Assembly: GCA_023374025.1 (NCBI GenBank) | Contig: SIJG01000026.1 | Coordinates: 446,011 to 510,010, forward strand | DNA from: Heterodera schachtii | Lineage: Eukaryota; Nematoda; Chromadorea; Rhabditida; Heteroderidae | Direction of reading: 5' to 3' | DNA: 64,000 bases | Part shown: positions 48,480 to 58,670 of the stretch, in pieces | Numbering within the stretch: position 1 is the first letter of the stretch | Layout of the letters: each line of letters opens with the position of its first letter | Position numbers and translations under genes: made by a program | Notes under the pieces: generated by a model | What the model saw: only the letters and a program-made list of their open reading frames with translations | The model's database searches: none | Told to the model about the DNA's origin: nothing

Positions 48480-50065
48480 CCTCAGCCTGAGTACCTTTTA
48501 AAAATGTAATTTTGAAGTGATGAATGGACAAAGAAATAATTAGAGTCATTTTTAATTAGCAGTTGTGCCTAGGGCCTACAAATTTGTCCTTGCTTCCTCT
48601 TACACGTCATTTACAGAATTCGATGTTGATGAATACAAGCGGATTAATTGGTTAAATTTTTCAAACGCTAATGACAAACATTTTAAGCCCGCATTTATTT
48701 TTAGATTTACCATTTCCCTTTGTCGGTTTTTTGTGATATCTCTGCATTTAATAATGGCTTTAAAATTGGAACCTGCTTAATTTTATTCGGCATTTTTAAC
48801 AGTTATTTATTAAACGATTCAAATCGATAATTCCGTGCTAGTCTTAATCTCGTATGATTAGGGAGCCAGTAATATGTTGGTGAATAAATAGCTTTGGTGT
48901 GTCAACATCGAATATAAAAATATTCGTTTCATCAGGGAGGAAAACAATTTTGGTGTCGGTGTGTTAACCCTTTTACTTGCTCTAAGATGTCTTTGTGAAG
49001 TTTTCTTTTTACGTGCATATATTTTTTAGCGATTTAATCTACTTAAATGCTAATGGGTTAATTAATTGGTGATCAGTTGCAAAAACATATTTTCTTAACC
49101 TATTTGTGGGTGGATTGAGCACTACTGGGCTATTTAGAAAAGTGGTACAGCCCGAGTGCCTTTTAAAAATGTAATTTTTAAGTGATGAATCGACAAAGAA
49201 ATAATTATTAATTCTCGTTTATAGCCCATGTTGGTGCTATATTACGCTTGCCAACAATATATTGAGCCCAAAGTTCAAATTCTTTACATCCAAATTCATT
49301 TCTCATTTAATTTTGTGTTTATGCCAAGTTCCAAAAAATTGTTAATCAAGAAAGAAATATTTTCCAAATTTTATTACCCCACTATAATCAATTGTATTCT
49401 ACAAAATTGACTAATGCAATTTTACTTGAACGAGCATAAATATATTAGTTTTGCCCGTCCAACACTTTTCCATCCCTGGAAGGGGGTGGGCGGGCCCGGA
49501 AGCCCTTTTCCAAAACTTGTTTTTCTCGAAAAAACACCTAAGGACCTTTTCATCCAGATGAGCCATTTCGTAGAGAATCAATCAATTTTTTGAATGGTTG
49601 AAGTCTCGTGGAGATCCATTGGACATTCGCTTGCGCCCCGCTCGTCAAGAATACTCCTACGCAATTATTTTTGTATATCTACAAGGTAAACAAAATTCAA
49701 TCTTTGTTTTAACTGAGCAGTAGTTAGCTAGAAAAGTCATTTAGAGTTAATTAACAGTTGTGCCTAGGGCTTACAAATTTGTCCTTGCTTCCTCTTACAC
49801 GTCATTTACAGAATTCGATGTTGATGAATACAAGCGGATTAATTGGTTAAATTTTTCAAACGCTAACGACAAACATTTTAAGCCCGCATTTATTTTTAGA
49901 TTTACCATTTCCCTTTGCCCGTTTTTTGTGATATCTCGGCATTCAATAATGGCCTTAAACGGGAACCTGCTTAATTTTATTAGGCATTTTTAACAGTTAT
50001 TTATTAAACGATTCAAATCGATAAATCTGTGCTAGTCTTAATCTCGTATGATTAAGGAGCCAGTA
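48480..50065 (+). repeat. Segmental duplication with short ORF
   Basis: About 310 bp at 48555-48870 is repeated at 49752-50062 with few differences, in the same orientation. Both copies carry an ORF containing RAYKFVLASSYTSFTEFD and RINWLNFSNANDKHF (48565-48780 and 49760-49993). The frames stay open with only a few amino-acid changes. CCCGAGTGCCTTTTAAAAAT-type flanks are also repeated at 48490 and 49150. The ORF has no clear start or signal and may be one exon of a duplicated gene. No family is recognised. Confidence 0.6.
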
Positions 50066-50988
50066 ACGAAATGTCCAAAATTTTTAAAGCTTTTAAAGTC
50101 CGAAAATGAATCAATTCTAGAGTTTTCGGGATCAGTGAATGCAAATATAACATTCATCTCGCCCATTTCCTAACCCTGGACCCAAACAGTAGTGATCGGA
50201 GAAAGTGCTCTGTCCAAGATGAGCAAAGAAGTGGAAGGATTTAGCCTAAAATTGGAAAAACTCCAAAATGATTTGTCAGAAAACCCGGGGCATTACAATG
50301 GAATGCCAATTCAAACAGCCAATGAGAAGTTAGGAAAAATTTTACGGGAAAATGGCCATAAATGGGTGAAATCTGATGACTTAGATAAAGAAATTCAACA
50401 AATTTTGGGCAATATGATTATAGCAGAATTAATTGGAATTTATTAAAAGGAATTGGACAAAAAATTTGCACTTATTAATGGAATTTCTGTCAATTTGCAC
50501 GAAATCAAAACGATAGCAGGCATTTTCAGCGAAAATTTCTGAAAATCCGTGAATTAATAGGCTACATAAACCAACCGGACGTAAATTTTCAATTTAATTT
50601 ATTTATGTTATCTTTTTAATTTTAGAGCTTTAAATTTATTTCCCCGTCTTTTCGGTCCCCAAAGGTCGGGTAGTAACCCTAATTTATAATTATAATTAAT
50701 CCTAATTTATAATTTAGAAGTTCCTAAATTTTTTGGAAACCTGGTAACACCAGTAAATGCAAAGGAAATCTTAAGAACAGTTTTCGGCATTGAAGAAATG
50801 GAAGCAACAAAACAGGCGATTGAAGATGCTTTTATGGTAAAAGATTGGAAATTTTTGCTTAAACCTAGACATTAAACAAATTTTCAAATTCCTGACGTAA
50901 AACTTTTGTTTTTAAAGTATATTGTTTTATAGTTATAAAAATTATTTTAATATTTCTAAAAATGATAAGTAAATAACTCGAAATATTT

Positions 50989-51781
50989 AAATTATTGGCA
51001 CTGTTCCAGTTTACGCGTCCAATCAGTGACCATCCTCAGTTTCTTAGGTCATCTTGTCAATCCATACAGTGCTATGACGTTAGTCAAAACCATCAAAATG
51101 GGCGTTAGTCAAAAACCATCAAATGAAATTTTTTTGATATAACTTTGCTCAAAAGCAAACAAATTTTTAATTCTTGATATTTTTCCATAGCCCTAAGTGT
51201 TTTCTATTATCCTACAAAATTTCAAAAAATTTCGTTAGTTTCAAGAAAGTTATCACTAAAAACGTTCAAAAAAACTTGGGTTTTTGAGTTTCTCAGCTCA
51301 TAACTTTTTTGAAACTTTTTTTTTGTAATTTTGCAGCATAATCGAAAACACTTAGGGCTACCGAAAGATATCAAGATTTAAAATTTCGTATATTTTATGC
51401 GAAGTTATGAATAATTTTCTGTCAAAAATTTTCCATTTATGGTTTTTGACTAACGTCCCAGCACCATCCATACATTCTTGATATCAATCGGAAGCTTAAA
51501 GTCTCCCGAGAATTTAAATACAAGAAAAAACAAATACCGACATTAAGAAAAAAAATTACAATGAGAAAACCCGAAAATTAACTTTTTCGAGTTTATTTTA
51601 AGAATAATTTTTTGTCTATTGCATTTATCCCAGAATTTGCTATACAAAAACTTCTGTAGACTTTAAGCTTTCGATTGATACCAAGAATGTATGGGTTGAC
51701 GAAGTAAGAAAAAAGTTAGGACCTAAAAAAGTGAGGATGGTCACTGATTGTACGCTTAACCTGGAATAGAGCCAAATTATT
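50989..51781. mobile_element. Long inverted-repeat element, copy 2
   Basis: The element is 50997-51773, with a perfect duplication AAATTATT (50989-50996, 51774-51781). The ends GGCACTGTTCCAG and CTGGAATAGAGCC are inverted with two mismatches. CCAATCAGTGACCATCCTCA is mirrored near the right end. It is the same family as 45205-45598. A different element (51068-51465) is inserted in its left arm. Confidence 0.9.
51060..51473. mobile_element. Nested inverted-repeat element
   Basis: The element is 51068-51465, with a perfect duplication ATCCATAC (51060-51067, 51466-51473). The ends share GACGTTAGTCAAAA and its complement, with a few differences outside that. Inner blocks are also mirrored (CATAGCCCTAAGTGTTTT against AAAACACTTAGGGCTA). 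Without it the host sequence reads CAATCCATACATTCTTG, as in the other copy. Confidence 0.92.
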
Positions 51782-52316
51782 TTAGCAATAAATCAAAAGT
51801 GCAAAACTTTCAATATAATTTCATTTTTAATAATTGCAGATCCTCGCCAGTGAAATTTCGGTGCCAAAAAGAAAGAATTATTGCCTGTGGAAGAGAAACC
51901 CCATTTTTTTAGTTTTTTGCACTTAAAGCAAAAAACATACCAATAATAAGTTTTTGGAGTCGCTGATCACGAATCTGGCATTCATTTCGACCAAGTTTAA
52001 ATGAATTTTGATGAAAAGTGAATTTTCGACTTTTTCTTCGAGTTCGGCTCAGGGGTTCGAAATTGGTCGAGATGGATGTCGGATTAGTGACTAATTACCC
52101 AGAAAGCCAACATAAGGTATGTTTTTTGTAAATATAAAAAAAAATTATGGTGCCTAAACTTTTCAAGAGCCCCTTCTCCATCCCCGCACAATGCCAGACT
52201 AAAAAATTTGGTGTACTAACCAAAGTTTTTTGGCCTTATTCCACTATTTACTATTTTTTGGCTTTATAACGATAAATAAACCTTTTGACATTTGGTTTTG
52301 TTATGCATTCGTATGG

Positions 52317-53898
52317 TTGGGCACCAGGGATGGGCCAAATCGAAAAATAAAATGGAAACGCGAAATTTGCGAAAGCAGAAAAGGCGAAAAGAAAATAAAT
52401 GCGAAACGCGAAATTCCTAAAACGCGAAATTGCGAAACGCGAAAGCAAAATTTTTCTAACTTTTTTAATAGTCAAAATCATAAAGGAAAAATCAGCATGA
52501 AAAAATTGGACCTAGAACAGGGCGGCCGTGATTGAATTTCCAATCACGGAAATCCGTGAGCCGTGATCACGGGGCTTCAAAAAAAATCCGTGACCCGTGA
52601 ACCGTGATCACGGCACCCCAAAAACCCCGTGATTTCCGTTATCCGTGAGCCGTGATTATAAAAAAAATTTTCTAATGATTTTTTATTCAAATTTATTAAA
52701 AAACGGAATTTAATCGCTGGAAAAATTCCCAAAAGATATTTTAAAGAAACCTAACCATATAAACCGCTTTTTTGCGGCGTACCTTTTCCAAAAAATGACT
52801 AAATTTACAATTTTGAGCAAATTTTTTGAGGAAAATTAGAGATTTTTGTAGAAATCTCCAGGGAAAATTTTATTTTTTAACTAAGTTTATTAGGAAAATT
52901 TTTCAGTTTTTCTTAAATTATACCAAAAATCTATTTATATAGAGAAAAATATCACAAAAGTTTCCTTTAATTTGCAAGCTAACTTTTGATGCTGAACAAA
53001 AAAATATTTTGGACCAACATGATCAGATTACTCCTTCATGGCGATTTGAACACCCCAAAAGACACTGAAAATCGGGAAAATTTTAGAAAAAATGGGAAAT
53101 TTTTTCTGGAAAATTTGATTAGGCCTGTCATTTTAAATTTAAACCACCAGACTACATATATATGTATCCTTCCTTAAGAGAAATCATTTTATTTATTTAA
53201 TTTTTTCGCAAAAAATTTCTTTTCACACCCCAATTTCCTATTTTCATCTCAAAAAACTCCCTATATAAAATGCCAATCACGGACCAAAATCACGGAAAAA
53301 TTGAAAAAATCCGTGACCCGTGATCCGTGATCACGGCACCCCAAAAAACTCGTGATTTCCGTGATCCGTGATCACGGCCAGCCCTGACCTAGAAGCCTAG
53401 AACTAGGGCTGCCTACTGAAAAATTTGAAAATCAGCAGTTGTCCCACAAAAAATCAGCATTTGGGGTCAAAAATCATCCTTTTGTAAATCCTAATTTAAA
53501 ACATCAATAAAAAAATTTGGGAAGAGGGTATGGCGGCGCCGGTAGGCGCCGCCGGAAAATTTTTTTGAAAATTTCTGTGCATTTTATAACAGATTTTTAC
53601 AAAAAAATAAAAAAAATAAAAAAACAAAAAAAAGCAAAAAAAAAAATATAAAGAAAAAAAATAATCAAATTTTGCCATTTTGGGCATAAGGAAAAATAGA
53701 TAAATTGGAAATTTCGACCATTTTTAACAGGTTTTCACTAAAATTAGCCAATTTATAGGTCCAATTTTGAAAATTTTATGGGAATTTCATCCATTATTCT
53801 TAGGGGTGTAATATCCGCGCCAAAATGCGAAAGCGAAAGTGCCAAAAAAAGCGTTCGAAAGCGAAACGCGAAAGCGAAAGCCCATCCCAGTTGAGTAG
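52317..53898. mobile_element. hAT-like element, GCGAAAGCGAAA family
   Basis: The element is 52325-53890,with CAGGGATGGGC at the left and GCCCATCCCAG at the right. AACGCGAAA and GCGAAAGCG units lie inside both ends. The flanking octamers TTGGGCAC and TTGAGTAG match at 5 of 8, a possible decayed duplication. It contains a hairpin core at 53532-53553, a CTTAGGGGTGTAATATCCGC block at about 53800 and a complete nested element. Confidence 0.7.
52510..53394. mobile_element. hAT-type MITE, CCGTGATCACGG family, nested
   Basis: The element is 52518-53386, CAGGGCGGCCGTGAT...ATCACGGCCAGCCCTG, with a perfect duplication ACCTAGAA (52510-52517, 53387-53394). Repeated CCGTGATCACGGCACCCC and CCGTGAGCCGTGAT units fill both ends. 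The middle is AT-rich and non-coding. It is inserted into the GCGAAAGCGAAA element. Confidence 0.93.
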
Positions 53899-54384
53899 CC
53901 TATTACAGTTTAAAAACAGAATTTAGGTGCATGTTGCAAATAACTTTTGTTGACATTCAGTTTTTTTCATGAAAAATTAACACTAAAAAATAAACCGGAA
54001 ACCCAGAAATGAAATGTCATGTCATTTTCATAGCAATAAGAAAAACGTCAAAAAGCCATATAAATTACTGCATAAGTCCCATGGATTACATAGTCTATTT
54101 AATTAGGAAATTCTCATAAAAATTCATTTTTAAATAGAAATATTTAAAATAATTTTATAGTGGAATTTTTAAAAGAAGATATGATCAAATTGAAACTTAT
54201 GTGAAAAGAATTGACATTGCAAAAAGATGATTTAATTAAATTCAGCAATTGTTTGTAAAATAAAATTCAATTTATATTTAAATATGAACACTATAATTAA
54301 TAAAGTTTTGTTTATTTTTATTTTAAGCATGAAAATTTATTATTAATTTTCTTATTTTATATCGAAAGTTTTAATGCTTGTCCA

Positions 54385-56210
54385 TCAGGTTCGGTTGAAA
54401 TTGTTACATCGCAACTGATTGATGAAGTCTGCGTGAGAAGAATTGCGACCATGTGGATAGAAATTCGGGTTGTTCACAATTGTTAAAAGTGTTCTGCTAG
54501 CCGCCCGGCGTAAATCATCCGAATTTTCCTGATCGTCAATTCCAAAAAGAGAATAGCACATTGCTCTGAAAAAATTCTTCAGATGGCACCGTAAAAAAGA
54601 TTTATTAACCGGTAGAAACAATCGTCATCCCCTTTGACGTCGTAACACGAGGTCTGCTTGTTTGTGGATGCCCTTGAGGAGTGTGATGTGATATCAGGCT
54701 GATTTACTTCAATTTGGTAGATGTGCCCGCTTGGTCCTATGTAGTTTCAATCGGTTTTTTACAATATTTTTTTAATTCTCACTTGTTGAGAAAGAACTGA
54801 ACCCGTTTGCTCTAATCGCTGAACAATATCTCCTGGGAATGTGTTGTACAATGCAATTCTTGTTCGAGAGCTCCTGGGCGTTGACACTTGTGATGGTGTG
54901 GCGGAGCGTGAGCAGATTTGACGTTTCGCCTTTTTTGTTTTTGGTAAGGACCTAACCAATTAGAAAGTACCAATTCGAGGATGTCCAGTCCCAGCTGTTC
55001 TTCATGTTTTCGAAAGTAGACGAGCACGATTTTTTCCACTTGTTCAGCCTTTGGGTGAGTGCTGAGCCATTTGAGGACGGCTTCGATCCCAGATTTTGCT
55101 GCAGCATCACGTGGAAGGCCAAAAGCGCCAGTAGATAAAGGCCTATTTGAGGGGATTAGATTGGCAAAAATGCCAAAGTGCTGCTTACAATTGATTTTCC
55201 ATTTTTATCGATTAGTCCATCGAGGGCACGCTCATAGCATAATTTAAGACTTGTAATTTGTTCTTCAGTTGGAGGTAATGAACGCACAACCGGACCTACG
55301 GCATGAGCAATGTCTATGTATAAGGAAATAATTTTTATAGGGTTTTTAGTAACAAACATTTGACGTTCTTTTTTAGTTCCCCATAAGCCTCAGTTGTAAC
55401 AACACATCCACTTGGAAAGTCAGTTCCGTTGGACATGCGAAGGAGTTTTAAAGATTGCTCAAGCATATCCATGTGAGGTTGACACGCACGATGAATAGCA
55501 TCATCGACTCCACTTTCCCGTTTCAATCCAAATCAGATTCATTGCCGTCTTTCAATTGTGGGTCCTTTTCAAAGTTATATTTTATAATTGCTTTAAATCA
55601 GCGTCTTACTTTTGGAAGTTTTAAGGCATTCTCGAGATCTTGTTGGTCAAGCAGTTCTTGTATCACCACGTTTTTCACTTTGTGCTGTGTATGCTTGGTA
55701 CAAATTCGAATATCAGAGCAAACCGACTCGTTGTAAAGTTTGGCCTAACAAATAGCATTTTCACACACAAACTTGGTCTGAACAACCTTGGGATTTGTTG
55801 ATTGTCATTAATTACACTCCCATGTCGAAGGGGGAATTGAATTCGTTCGCATTTGATTGGGCCTTGATGGACTGCTTCTGGGTCGCCACCAAAAACAAAA
55901 CGTGCTGGATGTAAATCATGTTCATTGCCGCGTTTGTTTCCAGATAGTATTCGACAACGGATGATATTTTTGTAAGTCGTCCCTTGGAGCCTGGCAGAAT
56001 TTGTACACGGGTACTGTTGCAGAGTCCATCAGCCATTGAAATGTTTGTTATGATCATCATAATTGCCCCGATTTTGATACGAAGCCGGTGCTCTGGCACT
56101 CCCTGGGGCGTCATGCGTGTTAAATTTTCACAGTCAACATCCGCCGCAACATTCAGAAGTTCAGTTTGACCTGTATCATCTCGAAGTGGTTGGGTTGTGG
56201 CAACTGAATA
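54385..56210 (-). pseudogene. Helitron-type helicase C-terminus, then macro and OTU domains
   Basis: Reading down the minus strand. (1) 56210-55760: end of a Pif1-like helicase as in Helitrons (LTRMTPQGVPEHRLRIKIGA, MADGLCNSTRVQIL, then in shifted frames IQFPLRH and MTINKSQG). (2) 55742-55610: helicase tail (KVKNVVIQELL). (3) 55564-54960: a macro (ADP-ribose-binding) domain, GVDDAIHRACQP, YIAHAVGP across an intron at 55314-55357, and STGAFGLPRDAAAKSGIEAV. (4) 54650-54385: the start of an OTU cysteine protease (GDDDCFYR, intron, AMCYSLFG, then a DDLRRAA block). Several frameshifts and the lack of the Rep part and of the OTU catalytic His show decay. The order suggests one fused element protein, spliced by short introns. 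The fusion is an inference. Confidence 0.65.
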
Positions 56211-56347
56211 TATGGACCAAATATTAGATAGTTGGAATCTTAAAGATGAATTTAAAGAAGCCAAATTATCAAAAGAAAAATTCTTAACGCAAATTTTGCA
56301 TTTGAAAGAGATGGAAGAAGTCAAAGAAAGCATTGCAAAATATGTTT

Positions 56348-58155
56348 AAATAAATAACTGTTTGGATTGAGCATATTTAAGAAAGAACATTTTTAAACAT
56401 ATCATTTTTTTTCTAATATATGCCCATTTGAAATTCCGTTTTGGGGCCCGGATTTGAATTTTTAAAATCAATAATGGCGCGCCGCGCTGAATTGCAAAAT
56501 ATTTTTGCTCACATTCAGGGTTTGACTTAACTGATTTCCGATTACGGAAATCCGTCATTACGGGGTTCCAAAAAGGCCGTAATTTCCCGTAAGCCGTCAT
56601 CCGTAATTTTCAAATTTTTTATTTCTTAAAAACCAGAAAGATCTAAAAGAAAAAATGGTTAAAAGTAAATTACGATCAGAATAAAACTTTGCATGATTTT
56701 TTGATGCAAAAAATCCCAAAATATGGGTAAAATTCGGGATAAAAATAGCAAAAATGAGCAAAAAAGCAATCATCTGAACCCAGAAAGAAATAAAATAGCC
56801 TTATGTTCGAGATTCCATTTGCTTTCCGACTTTACTACTCGGTTTAAAAACAGCCTTTAATTTTATAAGTATTTTCCAAAAATCAAAAAATGTGACACAG
56901 ATTCACTTGGCTAGTTCCAAACATCCGGAGATAAAAAAATCATAAAATTATTTTTGATACTTTTTTTGAAAAAATATGGCGAAATAAATTTGTGTCAAAT
57001 AGCATGTGGGATATCAGATAATGGAAAATCCGAAAAATACGCTGAGTGAGTGAAGTGAAGTGATCAGGGTTTTGCGTAAATTCTTTATCAATTCATAAAA
57101 TCGTTCAATGAATTCTTTCTTTTTCTCTTTATTTTATCTATAAAATATTTTACGATTTATTGCACTAAAGCAATTTTGTTTAATGTTTTTTTGCCTTTTA
57201 ATATTAATATTCATTTTATCATTTTATTTCTCTTCGACAAATCTATACAACATTAATTTGCCACGAAAATCTGAGTGGAAATCAATTTTTTTTTACTTAA
57301 TCTTTAAAATTTTCGCAAAAAATGAAGTTAATAATAATAACAATTTTTTAAATTTAAATTTGTATCAAATTTTCGAATTGTTTCTCTTTTTTGTTGATCA
57401 TTTGGACCATTTCCATTCTACATCTAATTGATCAAAAAATAAATTTTTTTCATTTGTCCGTTTTATCACTTTTCGTTCACGTTTACTTTTGTTCTGTTCA
57501 TTGCCGAATATCTCATCAAAATTTGTTAGATTTTGCCAATTACAATTTTATTAGCAAAGAAAAATGTAAAAATATTAAATGCCACAAAATTTTTATTCAG
57601 ACAAAGAAGAAAATATATTTAAAAACGAATTACCCAAAATATTAGACTTTTAAATTTTCGTACTTTGTAAAATTAAAATCACCCCAAATTGCGCGTGAGA
57701 TTTCGTACATAATTTTTTGGGTATGACGGAATGAAAGAAATGGGAAATTCATTTATTTGGCACAAATTATGTTCCCACCAAAAAGCCACTTAAATTATGG
57801 CCGTCAAACTTTGTAATTTGTAAATTATTTGTGCCCAAACTCTCCCATCGGCTCCTTAAATTCTTATGTAAATTCTAAACACAGTTTTTTATTATAAGAT
57901 TTCGAAATGATTTTCCTCTCTTTTCCGTCTCTCGTCTAAAAGGCGTGGGATTTCGTTAGAAATTGTGAATAAAATCGACGCTAAATGGCCAGAACGTAAG
58001 AATGAATACAAAATGAAACTACAAATGTGCCAAAATGGAAGCAGAAAAATGCCAATTGCTTACATAAAATCTCCAATTAAAAAATCCGTTATTTTGTATA
58101 AATTTAGTGTTCTCATCCCCAAGAAATCACTCTTCAAAACTTTCCAAATTTCGAA
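56348..58155. other. Intergenic; motif patch and a dead peptide-gene start
   Basis: 56515-56610 carries GATTACGGAAATCCGTCATT-type units like those of the 22271-24005 element. At 57901-57945 the sequence around TTTCGAAATGATTTTCCTCT matches the start of the peptide genes but hits a stop after about ten codons: a third, dead copy. An ORF at 57183-57431 (+) is hydrophobic and AT-rich, not convincing. Confidence 0.5.
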
Positions 58156-58670
58156 ATGCTTTTCCTCTCTTTTCCGTCCCTCGGCCTCCGCCAAATTCGT
58201 CCAACTTTCTGTCGCTGCTTTTCCTTTCTGCTTATGTTAGCCATGGTTTTTGACCTGATCAGCAGCGGTCGATCACTTCCACTGGGCCCAACCAACGATA
58301 GAATTTTCTTCTCCAACGCATTACGGTAGGTATTTTACTTGGGTTCGGCATACTGTAATAGAATTCTTACAGCAGAAATTTAACAAAATTTTTTGTTTTA
58401 GTAACCCCAACAACATTTTGCTTCTTCAATTTGGCACCGTCCCATGGCCAATGTCACAATTTGCAGAAACGGCCACTAAATTTGTTGAGTTGGAAAAGCG
58501 CCGGCAAAAATTCGGACGAATTGTTGGCAAAAAATACGACAGAAATTGTAATTTATTTTAAATATAATTTTAACTAATTTTATTTTATATTTTGTTTAGG
58601 CTTCTTCTCGCCTGTTCAGTGCATGTTGTCCTTCAGAGAAGGCACCAATTTTATGGACAATTACAAATAA
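58156..58670 (+). CDS. Allatostatin-C-like neuropeptide precursor, copy 2
   Basis: Exons 58156-58325, 58402-58547 and 58600-58670 give 128 residues. The exon phases are identical to the 36.1-kb gene, and the N-terminal segment is nearly identical (RCFSFLLMLAM, GRSLPLGPTNDRIFFSNALR). The middle has diverged (TVPWPMSQFAETATKFVELE). The C-terminal KKYDRN-CFFSPVQCMLSFRE keeps the two Cys (106, 113) and all residues between them. Upstream, about 150 bp also resemble the other copy. Both genes are open, so both may be used. They could serve different cells or stages. Confidence 0.65.

Larger units (their letters stand above)
50192..56347 (+). pseudogene. Scattered exons of a lysine-rich gene, split by insertions
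   Basis: Plus-strand pieces have a similar composition: 50192-50446 (VEGFSLKLEKLQNDLSENPG, then KSDDLDKEIQQILG), followed after one stop by KELDKKFALINGISVNLHE (to about 50540); 50700-50835 (VPKFFGNLVTP, EEMEATKQAIEDAF); about 54160-54200; and 56200-56347 (ATEYMDQILDSWNLKDEF, KEMEEVKESIAKYV, stop). They are Lys/Glu-rich and helical in style, like the secreted gene at 28.1-32.8 kb. I cannot join them in phase. Two nested MITE groups and a Helitron remnant lie between. Probably a dead gene, or a live one with very long introns. Confidence 0.35.
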
